A stretch of DNA of 64,000 nt from Tretioscincus oriximinensis (GCA_022410635.1 JAJVDF010000002.1:1653486-1717485), one strand, 5' to 3'. Shown: positions 43,163 through 53,766, numbered from the stretch's first letter. The notes: generated by a model not told the origin, from the letters alone. Numbers and translations: made by a program.

Positions 43163-43543
43163 TTGACATTCTGCAGGCCTGCTGTGTTGCTTGTTACTGA
43201 GGCTTCATGGATAAAACAAAAACTGTTTGTGTCTCTGAGCCAGAAAAGGAGGCAAGAGCTGAACATGCATTCCTATGTGTGGAAGCAAGATTGTTCAGAA
43301 TGTGGAGTCTCTGGCAGTCATGTGTCCAAGCATCAAAGTAGAGAAATGAGTCGTTTGTTCTCGTTCAGTGACGACGCCAAAGTAGCACACAACGCACTCC
43401 GTGCAGAATTGCATCATGCTGAAGAACTAGTGAAGCATGCTGCTTTCAGCACTCTGCATTTGAAAAAGGTGGAAGTATCAGTGTGCTGTGGAAAAAATAA
43501 GCAAATATTATTCTTTCCTGACAGTCTGGATTTCAGCATTTGA
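43163..43543 (+). other. Open frame of 126 codons, unrecognised
   Basis: The frame (MTFCRPAVLLVTEASWIKQK at its start) includes a plausible amphipathic stretch AHNALRAELHHAEELVKHAA. No family is recognised, there is no splice context I trust, and no promoter or poly-A signal is evident. It might be a chance frame or a fragment of a decayed transposon or retrocopy. Listed because nothing else explains 43080-43560. Confidence 0.15.
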
Positions 43544-44044
43544 CTGCTTGCAGAGGTGGGGGGAAATTCCGGTGTGCAGGCACAAACAATATGTGCACAT
43601 ACACACAGTTCCTTGGTAGATGCATGGCAGGATTTGAATTAGATCACATGGTATCCTTTTCTATCAGTCATTTAGACAGAGGGAAGAAAAAATAAACATA
43701 TACTATTAACGGAGGCTAAACAATCTGATAGCAGCAATGTATGATGGGCCAAGAATATGGTTAAGTGTCATATTATTTAAAATATACCAATGATCTGACC
43801 AAGTATATTCAAGGATACTTGAGGAAATCTAGTAACTTTATCTAGTAATAATGATTGAAATTATTTGAAATAAAGCATAAAGCGCTGGTGTCCAGACACA
43901 TGCTCAGGTTATATCTCCATTTGAGCAGGTAGAACCATCTAAGTGGGTACCTTCACCAGAGCATCTTCCCTGGACTTCCCTCTGGATTGCACAAGGAGTA
44001 TCTGCATTTCCATTTCCATAACATCTTTTAGCAGGCGTGAATGG

Positions 44045-44355
44045 CTCAGTGCAGGCACGAATGGCTTAGTCACTTAGGAAACGGCCTCTCATCTGGGAGA
44101 TGGGGTTTCAAAGCCCTGTGTTGGACATGGGGAGGGGTGAGCACCTTCCACTAGCCTGTAGCTCTAGCCAACCCAGCTATTTGAAAGCATGAATTGCGAG
44201 AAATTGCAACTGAATGCAAGTAGATACATGGGAAGCACCACAGCCTGGTGTGGAAGATAGAATGTAAGCCCTCCGGCAAAATACCCTTGTAAGCTGCTTT
44301 GAGTCCCTTTGTAAGGTGAGAAAAGCAGGGTATAAGAACCTAGTTCTTCTTCTAA
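44045..44355 (+). mobile_element. SINE-B, full-length
   Basis: Head GAATGGCTTAGTCACTTAGG (A-box-like) and GGGTTTCAAAGCCCTGTG (B-box-like), then GAGCACCTTCCACTAGCCTG, GCACCACAGCCTGGTGTGGA, GTAAGCTGCTTTGAGTCCCT, and the tail GGTATAAGAACCTAGTTCTT. The head is preceded by an imperfect direct duplication of GCGTGAATGGCTCAGTGCAG. Confidence 0.8.
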
Positions 44356-44504
44356 AATCTTTGTCTCCAATCATCTCAGATGGTGAATTCAAGAAAAGAC
44401 AGAAGAGAAGTGCAATGGATAACCAAGAAGGGGTTTCTCAGGCTCTTGAAACAGCCTCTCTCTGGAGGTTCATCACTGCCTACATAATGTATAAGAATAA
44501 GTAG

Positions 44505-44755
44505 AACTGGGTTTTTATACCCCTCTTTTCTCACCCAAAGAAAAAATACAAGCTATTACTTGTATTACACTCTAGCTTCCCCACCATGCAGATACGTACA
44601 TATTCATCCACTTGAAATTGCTCACTTTCAGCTAGGATGGATGAAGTTAAGGCTAGTAGAGGGCTCCCACCCCTCTCCATGGCAGACACATAGGTTTTGA
44701 ATGCAGACCTCTCTGTTGAAAGGTCTGTTCTTAACCTCTGGGACACCATGCCCTA
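44505..44755 (-). mobile_element. SINE-B, inverted relative to its neighbour
   Basis: In reverse: GGGTTTTTATACCCCTCTTT, ACCATGCAGATACGTACATA, GGCTAGTAGAGGGCTCCCAC, and head GTCTGTTCTTAACCTCTGGG. It lies 150 bp from the plus-strand copy, giving an inverted SINE pair. Confidence 0.72.
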
Positions 44756-45362
44756 CATTTTTTAAGCCCTTGATTAAGGGTCTTCAACCTTTGACTTCCT
44801 CTAAATATTGTCCTGCCGAGGAGGATTATAGTTTAAATATATTTTGATACATTCTGGGCAGCTTGTTGCTCCAAGTCCAGTTCTACTATCTAGAAACCCA
44901 GAGCATTACGAAGCTTTGCAAAGATATGAATGAGCTCTGAGATAGTCCGTGCTCATGTATTAGTGCTTGCAAAGTATGCTTTTTTTTCACTCTAATCTTT
45001 TTAGCTCATTATGTTAATCATGAAAAATGCAAAACTTAAGTAACCGTCAGCAATCGAGATTAATTAAGGAATCATCAGTAATTTTTCATAAACATTAAGT
45101 CCCCAGTAATTCCAACAGCTATTATATATTGCAAATACTGCACTGTAATTTCCAAGGCTTTGGTCTGACAATTTTTTTAAAAAAAGTTACACCTCTTTCC
45201 TGCTATTTTTCACTTTCAAAGCCAGGAAGGCTTCTTTGCGGATCACCTCTCTTGGGCTAAAGCACAAACTGAATATATGCGAAAGAAATGCCTGTAGATC
45301 AGACCTGTAGCCTAACCAGCCCAGCACTCAGTTTCTTATAGTTGTCAACCAGCTATCACTGA

Positions 45363-45806
45363 AGCACCAGTTTGGTATAGTGGTTAGAGTGTTGGACTCT
45401 TATCTGGTAGTATCCCGATTCAATTCCCCATTCCTCCATGAAAGCCAGACAGGTGACCTTGGGCCAGTCTTTAGAACTACCTACGTCCCAGGAAAGGAGC
45501 TANTAGCACTTTGAGACTCACAGGAGAAAAGTTGGTGGCATAAGCTTTCGTGGACANGTCTACTTCTTCAGACATGTCTACGAAAGCTTATGCCACCAAC
45601 GTTTCTCCTGTTAGTCTCAAAGTGCTACTAGCTCCTTTACGGGACTTTCTACTAGACTAACATGGCTATTTCTCTGAAATTGACTACTTCACAGGGTGTC
45701 TGTTGTGGAGAATGCAACAAAATCTATATGTGCCGACCTTTGGTTGGCCACCCTGAGATCTTCAGGTATAGGGTGGGATATAAGTACAAATAAATAAATA
45801 CACAAG
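45363..45806 (+). mobile_element. SINE-A with L2-type tail, split by a snapback element
   Basis: Head AGTTTGGTATAGTGGTTAGA (A box) and CCGATTCAATTCCCCATTCC (B box), then CCAGACAGGTGACCTTGGGC. The body resumes after the insertion at ACTTCACAGGGTGTCTGTTG and ends with an L2-like LINE tail: CCACCCTGAGATCTTCAGGT, GGGATATAAGTACAAATAAA. The tRNA head is not a functional tRNA gene. Confidence 0.75.
45487..45680 (+). repeat. Snapback element nested in SINE-A
   Basis: Left arm GGAAAGGAGCTANTAGCACT…GCATAAGCTTTCG, right arm CGAAAGCTTATGCC…GTGCTACTAGCTCCTTTACG, joined at TTCAGACATGTCTACG. The right side ends with the constant GGCTATTTCTCTGAAATT. The left side is truncated. The possible duplication at the insertion point (ACCTAC/GACTAC) is short and unsure. 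Confidence 0.8.
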
Positions 45807-45954
45807 GATTCGCAAAACAAACATATATAGTTGTCCTCTCTACAGTTTTGTATAAAAGCAAACTTTCCCTCATTGGTTACTTCAACCTCTTTTGGAAACC
45901 ATCCAAACTGACAGGCAACATAACATTTCCCCATAGAGAATTAATGTTTTAAAA

Positions 45955-46290
45955 TATGTTAATTTTATTTATTTATTTTTCTATATTGCCCTATACCCGA
46001 AGGTTTCAAGACGGTTAACAATAAAAACAGAATTAACAGCAAAATATAAAAATAAGAAAGGAAAGCGGTTTTTTCAGCCGAAGGCCAGACTAAAGAGGTG
46101 CATCTTCAAGCATTTACTGAATATGCACAGAGAGGGTGACTGATAAACCTCAAGGGAGAGGCTGTTCATAATCTGGGGGTTGCCATGAAGAAGACCCTAT
46201 CCCAAGTTCCCACCCTCTTTGCCATTGAGAGAGCTGGTGTAGTGGAGGGCCTCCTTTGCACATCTTAAGATCAGAGACTGGGGCAAGGAC
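45955..46290 (-). mobile_element. L2/CR1-superfamily LINE 3' end
   Basis: TTTTATTTATTTATTTTTCT, GCCCTATACCCGAAGGTTTC, TCAGCCGAAGGCCAGACTAA, GGTGCATCTTCAAGCATTTA, CATAATCTGGGGGTTGCCAT, and GAGGGCCTCCTTTGCACATC, all in reverse sense. Confidence 0.75.
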
Positions 46291-46410
46291 GGAGAAAACA
46301 CACATATTTCATTTCTAATTCTTAGCCTTGGACTCCTGTGGAAATTCATATTAGTGCACCGCGAAACTAGATCAAGGAAGTGTACACTTTTTGCGTATAG
46401 AATCCAGGAG

Positions 46411-46742
46411 ACAAGAGGATGAATTTAATGGGTACTCCAGTAAAAACCGATTGGCTACAAAGATGGAGACGAATATATTTAAAGGCCACTATAGATAATA
46501 GAAACATTCATGTTCTTCTGAAAGAATCAATAGCTCTACTCATGAATTTAAGGCTGATAGTGTAATATAATACTTTGTAAAACTCCATGGTCCAGGGGAG
46601 GGGGGNGGGCAGGGTAGCAATGCTAAAATTTTGGTCATGTATACGTGCTTTCACAATGCTGTATATAATTTGCTATTATTTTGGAGATATGTAACCACAA
46701 TATGTAATATACTACCAATAAATAAAATATTTTAAAAAAAAA
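46411..46742 (+). mobile_element. L1-type LINE 3' end, 5' truncated, with intact 14-bp target-site duplication
   Basis: Exact duplication ATAGAATCCAGGAG at 46397-46410 and 46743-46756. The 332-bp insert has a G-rich tract (GGGGAGGGGGGNGGGCAGGG, 46594-46613), a poly-A signal context AATAAATAAAATATTTT, and ends in an A10 tail. It is relatively young, judging by the intact duplication. Confidence 0.8.
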
Positions 46743-47054
46743 ATAGAATCCAGGAGCTTCTGGACCTCTGATAGGCCTGTCCTAAGTGTACCAATATTAG
46801 CATCTAGTCAGGGTCTCTTCTGTTCTTCTCCAGGGTACAAAAGGAGAGGCCCAAAAAGAATTTAGGGTCTGCACTGAACTAGAATTACCGGCCAGTATGT
46901 AAAGATTCTCATTCTTCTTGTGTTTCTCCTGGCATATTGGGAATGAAAACGTATATCTACAGTGTAAATTCCATGAAACATCTCTATTGTGCAAATCCTC
47001 TGACAGTCATGAAAATGCATTTAAAAATGCTAAGCCATAAAAAGTCTGTGTTTT

Positions 47055-47100
47055 TCCCTCTCTCCCTCCCTCCATCTCTCTCCCTCACACACACACACAG
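47055..47100. repeat. CT-rich tract followed by (CA)n
   Basis: CCCTCTCTCCCTCCCTCCAT then CTCACACACACACACAG, a compound microsatellite of about 45 bp. Confidence 0.8.
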
Positions 47101-47197
47101 AGCATCAATGCTGGATTTCTTATGCATTTATACAATTCTGCAGGTAACTTACAGAATTGCATGCACCTGTTTCCATTGCATAATAGGGGGAAAAATA

Positions 47198-47411
47198 CAN
47201 GGTGCTTCAAAAAATGTATGCACACTTTGAACTTCCATACAAGCTGCAGGTCACCAATTTGAACAGTATAAACATTTGTTATTTACATTTTATTTACATT
47301 GGATTTTAAGCTTTCCAATTTCCTGAAATTTAACTTTGTAGAACAGTAGAACAGTAAATTAATTTTCTATGGAAGTTCACAGTGTGTATACATTTTTTTT
47401 GAAGCACCCTG
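47198..47411. mobile_element. Mariner-type MITE, 214 bp
   Basis: Long inverted ends: CANGGTGCTTCAAAAAATGT and complement CAGGGTGCTTCAAAAAAAAT, extending about 45 bp to GAACTTCCAT on both sides. TA flanks both ends (47196-47197, 47412-47413). The interior is AT-rich with no transposase. Confidence 0.85.
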
Positions 47412-48549
47412 TATTTACACAGAATGTTCGCCGTCAAGTCAACTTCTGACAACAGGTATAAGCTTTTCCCTCCCTAATAAAGTGCATTTGGCTACCTATC
47501 CCTAGAACAACCCATAATGCAGCAATGCACAATCCAAACTTTTAATGTAGGTACAAAGTATGACAGACTTTGATTTGCCTTCCCCACAACACACACAAAT
47601 TAACACATCTCTGTGCTGCTGTGCATGTCTATGGTCCATGCAGAAAAGCCTGTCTCCAGAGCTACTAATTAAAAGGCAACGAACTGCCGACTGGGCTGCC
47701 TTATAATTCATCAAAGGGAATCCAGTTTAGGAAGAAAACCTTTTCNAACGGAGCCGATTCCTTCCTCTGCCCACCCCTCATCCTAGGGATCTGCAATGCC
47801 CNTTTCCTATCCCCAGCAGCCCCTCAGCTATGTTCACTGCAGGAGGAGCTGAAGACCGCTTCCAAGGAGGGGAAAAGATCCACACCACCAAGCCTGCAGG
47901 AGAAGTGAGTAATCCAGAAGTAACGGCACCAAAGCACCCTTAATTCACCATTACGTGACAAGGTACTGCAAAGCGGCTCCGAGCACCTTGCTTGTTACGT
48001 GCGGAAATGCACTGAGAAGAACAGGAGGGTGACTTGAGGACAGAGCAGCAGTTTCAACAGCATCCCCATATTTAGTATGCCCGATGCGGGTTCTAGCATT
48101 GATCAAAAAATGAGAAGCTAAGACAGAAGGCAGGCAAGATTTCTCATTGCTCTTTTCCTCCCACCTTCCAAAATCCATTATCATACAGAAGACCCAATGC
48201 AGATCCCTTGCATACAAATCTGAGACATCAACAAGCTCCAGCAGAACACAGCGACAGCCTGAAAATAAATACGGGGAGCAGCAATTTTAACCTTTGCTTT
48301 CCAAAGGAACAAGTTTGCAGCAGCAGGTTGCTCCGTTTACAACCTCTTAGTGATGCAATTCTGCCACCATGTGGCCAACCCAAAGATAGCCTCCGTTTTA
48401 AAGTAGTAAGGATGCAGGCCAAAAGCAAAGCTATTTGGATGATTAAACTACTAGCCCTGCACAATTTAATGAATGATGAGGCTAAATGTAACAAGCCAGG
48501 AGTTGTGGCTTGATTGTTATTGGAATATTTATAACATAACAGCAGGGTG

Positions 48550-48690
48550 AAGAAGGCGTGAATGGTGCAGTCGCTAAGAGCCGGTCTCTCAACTGAGAGA
48601 TCCGGTTGAAGGCTCTGTGTCAGATGAGAAGAGGGCTGAGCGCCCTCTACTGGCCATAAGCTCTAGCCAACTAGCTGATTGCTTTGATTA
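48550..48690 (+). mobile_element. SINE-B head fragment
   Basis: GTGAATGGTGCAGTCGCTAA, GAGATCCGGTTGAAGGCTCT, GAGCGCCCTCTACTGGCCAT, CTAGCCAACTAGCTGATT. The 3' half is missing. Confidence 0.7.
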
Positions 48691-48849
48691 ACATCATTGC
48701 TATTTCTAGTTTTAGTGGCTACTACATGAAGACATTTGAAATAGATCGGATGAAGCATCTTTTAAAAAANNTTTTTTTNAAATAACTAGCTCTTTGAAGA
48801 TCAAATTGTAAATTCCCATGAAAAAGAAGATCATTATCAACAACACCTG

Positions 48850-49120
48850 GGATTTTATATCTTGCTTTTCTTACCTGAAGGGACCCAAAGCAGCTTACAA
48901 ACTATTTTTTGCCTAAAGGTTTACATTTTATCTTCCTCATCATGTTGTGATGGTTCCCATTCATCTAATTGCAATTTCTTGCTTTCAAATAGTTGAGTTG
49001 GCTAGAGTTGAGGCCAGTAGAGGAAGCTCAACCCTTTCCACAGCTGACACAGAGCTTTGAAATCCATATCACTGCTGAAACATCAGGGCTATTAATGGCT
49101 GTACCACAATGCCTCAATAA
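48850..49120 (-). mobile_element. SINE-B, nearly full-length
   Basis: In reverse: TTTTATATCTTGCTTTTCTT, GGACCCAAAGCAGCTTACAA, GTTGTGATGGTTCCCATTCA, GGCCAGTAGAGGAAGCTCAA, and an eroded head (GGGCTATTAATGGCTGTACC). Together with 48550-48690 it forms an inverted SINE pair. Confidence 0.72.
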
Positions 49121-49461
49121 CACAATATTCTCCCAAACTAAGGTGCTATCCCCAGACACGCTTTTAATACATCTTCAGTGCTGAAGAAATGGACTAAACC
49201 AGGGGAGGAAAAAAAATTATATACCCAAATATATAAAAAAGCTTTTATTAAATGATAAATAATCTCTTCTAAGTTCCCTTGATAGTTTTTGCTTGACAGT
49301 TATCTCTTTAGTAATTGTTACATTTCTCCCAACATATTCTTTCTCTTTCCAAAATATTTAGGAATGATCACAACTCCAAAACAAATCTAAATACATGCCT
49401 CAACTACACCAATACACCAATGAGGTAGCAAATACCAAGTTCCACATAGGATAAAACATAC

Positions 49462-49725
49462 AATCCTAGAGTTGGAAGAGACCCCCAGGGTTATCATATG
49501 CAATCCACTAATCAATGCAAGATAAAGTAAAGGTTCAATTTATTGCTTTGATACTACTTGTTCAGCAATAAACACTGTGATCTCAGAGTTGAACCCCAGA
49601 ACTGTAACTTTATTCGGGAACTAAACACAGCACATCTTATTTCTTAAGTTCATAAAATTCTGAAGTTAGGAGGAACCTCCAGGATTACTGAATCCAATCC
49701 TTGCTCAATGCAGGATTCACTGACT
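49462..49725 (-). mobile_element. CR1 LINE 3' scraps (49462-49525 and 49655-49725)
   Basis: Two reversed CR1 termini: ACAATCCTAGAGTTGGAAGA with CAATCAATGCAAGAT-like sequence, and ATTCTGAAGTTAGGAGGAAC with TGCTCAATGCAGGATTCACT. They are separated by unrelated sequence. Confidence 0.55.
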
Positions 49726-49726
49726 G

Positions 49727-49765
49727 ATTGAGAGCCAGTCTGGTGTTGTGGTTAGAGTCCAAACG
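49727..49765 (+). mobile_element. SINE-A head scrap
   Basis: GAGAGCCAGTCTGGTGTTGT followed by GGTTAGAGTCCAA, the first 35-40 bases of SINE-A, then unrelated sequence. Confidence 0.55.
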
Positions 49766-50384
49766 TACAAAAAAACCAAGCACCCCCCTCCTCCCTACCA
49801 AGAATCATCCTATTCAAATATAATTATACAAGAACTGACATATTCATCATCATCATATTATTTATTTATATGTAACATTTATTTATTTGTTTGTAACATG
49901 ATAGGAGCCTAAATGTCTATTTTATAAATATGCATATAGGTTCTTGTTTTGTATTCTGCATCAGCGGTTCNGAAAGGATCCGTACGAAAACCTCTTTACA
50001 TACGCGCAATTGATGTCTAGCATCAGAAAAATTCCTTATGCTAGGATGCATGGTTCATACATGGTATGTCTGATCATTGGAGGTCAAGAACATGACGTCG
50101 CTATCCACCTAGGAGATATATGACCTATGGACTCTGGAGCATTAAGAAAGATAAATGACCTAGAGACTCCTACATATGTCTATTACATTTTTAGAGCTGG
50201 AATATGATGTGTTCTAAACTGTTCTGAGTACTGCTTAATTTTTGTCTTCTGTCATACTCAAGGATAATATAGTTACTTTTATACTAGTATGATGAATATG
50301 TCTGTTCTTGTATAACTATATTGAAAAGGTTGATTCTTGATAGTGGGTGTGTGGTTTTTTCATATGTTTGGACTTGCTATCGGT

Positions 50385-50605
50385 CTTCCTACCTTTGAGA
50401 TTAGTTGTGTTAGAGTGTCAGGCTCTTATCTGGACGTCTCCCAGTCTGATTCTACACTCTTTCACAAAGCTAGCTGGGTGGCCCTGGACTCTCTCAGCCC
50501 CACAAACTTCACAAGATGTCTGTTGTGAAGGGAAGAACTTTGATTTCCTTCAAGTTGAGAAAATAAAGATATAAAAATGAAGTTCTCCTCCTTCTTAGGT
50601 TCTCG
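50385..50605 (+). mobile_element. SINE-A
   Basis: GTTAGAGTGTCAGGCTCTTA, CCCAGTCTGATTCTACACTC, AGCTAGCTGGGTGGCCCTGG, CACAAACTTCACAAGATGTC, TGTTGTGAAGGGAAGAACTT, and a tail AAGATATAAAAATGAAG then CTCCTCCTTCTT. Unlike the 45.4-kb copy, its tail is of the SINE-B/poly-CTT type rather than L2-like. Confidence 0.65.
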
Positions 50606-50639
50606 CATTTGACTGTCTTGTAGTCTTCAATTTAATTCC

Positions 50640-50830
50640 AATACAGTTTAAATAATAATAATTTCTAATAAATTTATTTCTAATAAACAGTAATTTATTA
50701 TTAATTAATTATAAATTAATAATAATTAATAAAATTTAATAATTTCAAATAAATTGTAAATTATAATAGAAAGTAACAAAGTATAAATATAACAATAACA
50801 ATAACAATAAATTATAATAAATAATGAAGG
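50640..50830. repeat. AT-rich AATAAT low-complexity block
   Basis: About 190 bp of AATAATAATTT-, TTATTAATTAA- and AACAATAACAATAACAATA-type repeats with practically no G or C. Confidence 0.85.
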
Positions 50831-51490
50831 CTGTTTTCTTTAGCACAAATAAGAAGCTGTGCACATAGTATTGTACTGAAGATTAGTATACAAGATATAA
50901 AAATGTTAACAGAGGTATACAGAATATGGAAGACACCTTCCACTCAGAAAACACTAAACGGGCCTGTCCACAATGACACAGATTAGCCTACACAAAACTC
51001 AGCAGGTAGTAAAAACTGAAAGCGGGTTTTTCCAGACTACTTGAGAATCAGCACTTTCCAAAACATGAATCAATTTGTGATCAATAATCAGTTCATTCTC
51101 TGAACAGAGCATTAATCTCCAGCATTAATAAAACACACAGGACATTCCAGACGAACAATTCACTTGAAAATGATTTGATTAGACAGTCTGTGACCGACAG
51201 ACAATCCAGAACCCACCAATCAAATCATTTTTAGGAAAAAGCACCAAGCAGGGAACACGGGTACTGGAACCTGTAGCCCTGACCTGGTCCCTGAATACAG
51301 GCGTGGAGTTGCTGCTAAATGACCACCTTTCCATCCATCCCCTCCATGAAACATTTCCTTCATTGTAATGATTTTTTTCCCTGCGGAAAGGACAACCTTT
51401 CTGAGGCTTTGGCATACTGTAAGGGCCACGGATGGGTAAAATGTCTGTTGCCCTCAACTAAAGTTCTTCCAGCATATACTGGTTTAATCA

Positions 51491-51728
51491 TATTTACTTA
51501 TTTGTTTGTTTGTTTGTTTGTTTGTTTGTACTTATATACCGCCCTATATCCGAAGGTCTCAGGGCAGCCAACCAAAGGGTGGCGCACTTAGCTTTTGTTG
51601 CTTTCTCCACAACAGACACCCTGTGAAGTAGGTGGGCCTGAGAGTGTGACTGGCCCAAGGTCACCCAGCTGGCTTTCATGGAGGAGTGGGGAAATACTCT
51701 TAACAACCACTACACCAAACTGGCTCTC
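51491..51728 (-). mobile_element. SINE-A with L2-like LINE tail, complete
   Basis: Minus-strand order: head GAGCCAGTTTGGTGTAGTGG (right end), B-box region, GCTGGGTGACCTTGGGCCAG, CACAGGGTGTCTGTTGTGGA, then GCCCTGAGACCTTCGGATAT and GGGCGGTATATAAGTACAAA with (CAAA)n. The last 60 bp match the 3' end of the L2-like LINE copies in the window. Confidence 0.8.
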
Positions 51729-52314
51729 TGATTGCGCCCTTAAAATACATTCACTGATTAAGAGTTTGTTTTGTTATCCTTTAGCTCCCAGGCAAAAACT
51801 GTACTCGTGAACTACTTCTGGATTTTAAAAACACTGACCCTCTTTTTTAACTAACCTGCTGAATTCTTTGTTTAGAGGTTTGCTAGCCAGACTTACCAGT
51901 TTTTCACCTTCTGTTTTTATTGAGCTAAAAGTCAGCAACCTTTGGAAGCCTATTTGAGCAATTTGAGGACATGATGCTGGTACTATTTTTCATGGGTTTT
52001 TTTCTTGTCTTGCACAGAATGTTTTGAACAGAGGAAGGTCTTGAAGACACCCTCAGGCATTATCTGGCAAACTTTGAATTGAACTATTAAGTGAAAGAAG
52101 GTTATACTATCTTGTTGTGCATTTCTGGAGTTTTGCATCTAAGGTACTATCCATCTCACAGTTATTAAAATAAAGTGCGAGCATATGGCAGCATAAGTGC
52201 TTCCACTCTAATCTATACTGCCCTTAATGTGGAACATAAGTAGAACAACAAAAGCAGGGGGCAAGTATCACTCCAAGCACTCTAGATCACTTTTGAGTGG
52301 TAAATACTCTAAAA

Positions 52315-52510
52315 TGTATTTTTTCTTCTTATTTTTTAATTTATACCCTGCCCTATACCTACCTGAAAGTTTTAATAGTTTAAGAATACAAAATTTGAAG
52401 ACACAGCTAGATCAGAGTATTTTATTTATTTATTTACATTTATATTCTACCCTTTCCCAAAGGTCTCAGGGCAGAACACAATAAAAAATGATAAAAACAG
52501 ATTAAGATAG
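52315..52510 (-). mobile_element. Two L2-like LINE tails in tandem
   Basis: 52315-52395 has TTTATACCCTGCCCTATACC, and 52420-52510 has TTTATTTATTTACATTTATA with CCAAAGGTCTCAGGGCAGAA. Both contain only the last 80-90 bp of the LINE. Either could instead be the tail of a SINE-A copy. Confidence 0.6.
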
Positions 52511-52804
52511 AGCAATTTAAAAACTGCGAATGCCATACAGAAAAACCAGGATGGACTCCCTATATGATCTAGACAGGACAAAAGCTTAGAAACTAGCCAA
52601 ACTGGAAATACTTAGAGCAAACAAAGGAATTTTGCCTCCCTCTGTGTTTGACTTTGCTAGCTACAAACTGATGAAAGTTTTCAGTCCACAATAGCATTAA
52701 TCAGACAAAATCCAGGACAGAAGTTTGCCAAATTAATGGGTGTGAAATAATGTCATTTTGCCAAGCGCAGCAGGCATTAAAAGTTGCACCTGGAAAAAAA
52801 AATC

Positions 52805-52842
52805 CACATCATCACCATCACCATCACCATCATCATCATTAA
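52805..52842. repeat. (ATC)n microsatellite
   Basis: CATCATCACCATCACCATCA and onward to 52842, a run of CAT/CAC triplets. Confidence 0.9.
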
Positions 52843-53352
52843 AAACAGTTATACACAGCAAACGAGATTAATATGCTGGATTTTCGTATAACAACAAGTC
52901 AGACTCTTCCCAAGCATCTAGGACTGTGTGATATATTTTTGTATGATGCGCGCAAATCCGATTAAGGTGGCCTTTTGCAACTGATAGATCATGATTTTGT
53001 CAATGTTTGTTCCACATATAGGTCCACAAAATATTTTGCAACTAAACATTTTGTACTCCAAGTACCACCTTCTGAGAGTTCTAAAACGGGACAAAATGGC
53101 ATTTTAAAAGAGGCTTCATTCTGAGTTTGGAACCAAAACCAGATTCTATTGGGTCAGAATATTTCTGATTCCAATGAAACGTGAACATCTAGGCTCTAAC
53201 CNGGAGCTGTGACCTCCTGCTGCCATCTTGTTAACCCTTGGAGGCTTTTTTCCTCTCTTTTCTAAAGCCATCGTGATGGAATATGCTGCTTTTCTGAACC
53301 TATCTTTGTTGTTAGAAAGGTTAAGAAAGCCCACTTCCTTGCTTACGGTGAG

Positions 53353-53766
53353 TAAGGTTGCCATACGTCCCGGGAAGGCAGGACAATTCCGGCTTTGGGG
53401 ACTAACTAAAATATAGTTCCCTTCGGGTTTTAAGATAAAATCCCGGATTTTTACATTCCCCGNTGCTGCATCAGGGAATATAAAAATGCAGGATTTTAAA
53501 GGCAAAGGAGCCGTCAGGGCTGACGGCTGCAGCCCGAGCAACGCTTTCCAGGGTCCTGGAAGGAACCTCAGAGCGTGCCGTAGCTGATCCTCTGCTGGAG
53601 GTGGGGTTTCGCACCTGCTGTCAGGCAAAGCNTGCCAACTTGCCTCCATCGGAGGAAAAACGCTTGGGTTTTGACAGGAGAACAGCTCTGTGTGCACAAG
53701 TGCGCGTACACGCACCCCCACCCCACCCCTGTCCCGGTTTGGGGCTGCCAAAATATGGCAACCCTA
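53353..53766. mobile_element. hAT-type non-autonomous element, 414 bp
   Basis: Termini TAAGGTTGCCATACGTCCCG and complement TAGGGTTGCCATATTTTGGC. Flanks ACGGTGAG (53345-53352) and ATGGTGAG (53767-53774) match at 7 of 8 positions, the 8-bp duplication typical of hAT. The interior is GC-rich with several CpGs. A long minus-strand open frame across it is not transposase and looks incidental. Confidence 0.78.

Noticed and set aside
44060..44130. tRNA-like A and B boxes
   Set aside because: These belong to SINE-B heads repeated through the window. There is no cloverleaf, and the body continues into SINE sequence, so it is not a tRNA gene.
45487..45680. Reading the snapback family as a CRISPR-like or classic terminal-inverted-repeat array
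   Set aside because: Copies are dispersed kilobases apart without spacers, in a vertebrate genome, and the ends and junctions vary. Retroposon-like behaviour fits better.
53146..53751. Longest minus-strand open frame (about 200 codons)
   Set aside because: It runs across the boundary of the hAT MITE (53353-53766) into flanking intron, contains ambiguous codons and matches no family. It is explained by the GC-rich composition of the MITE.
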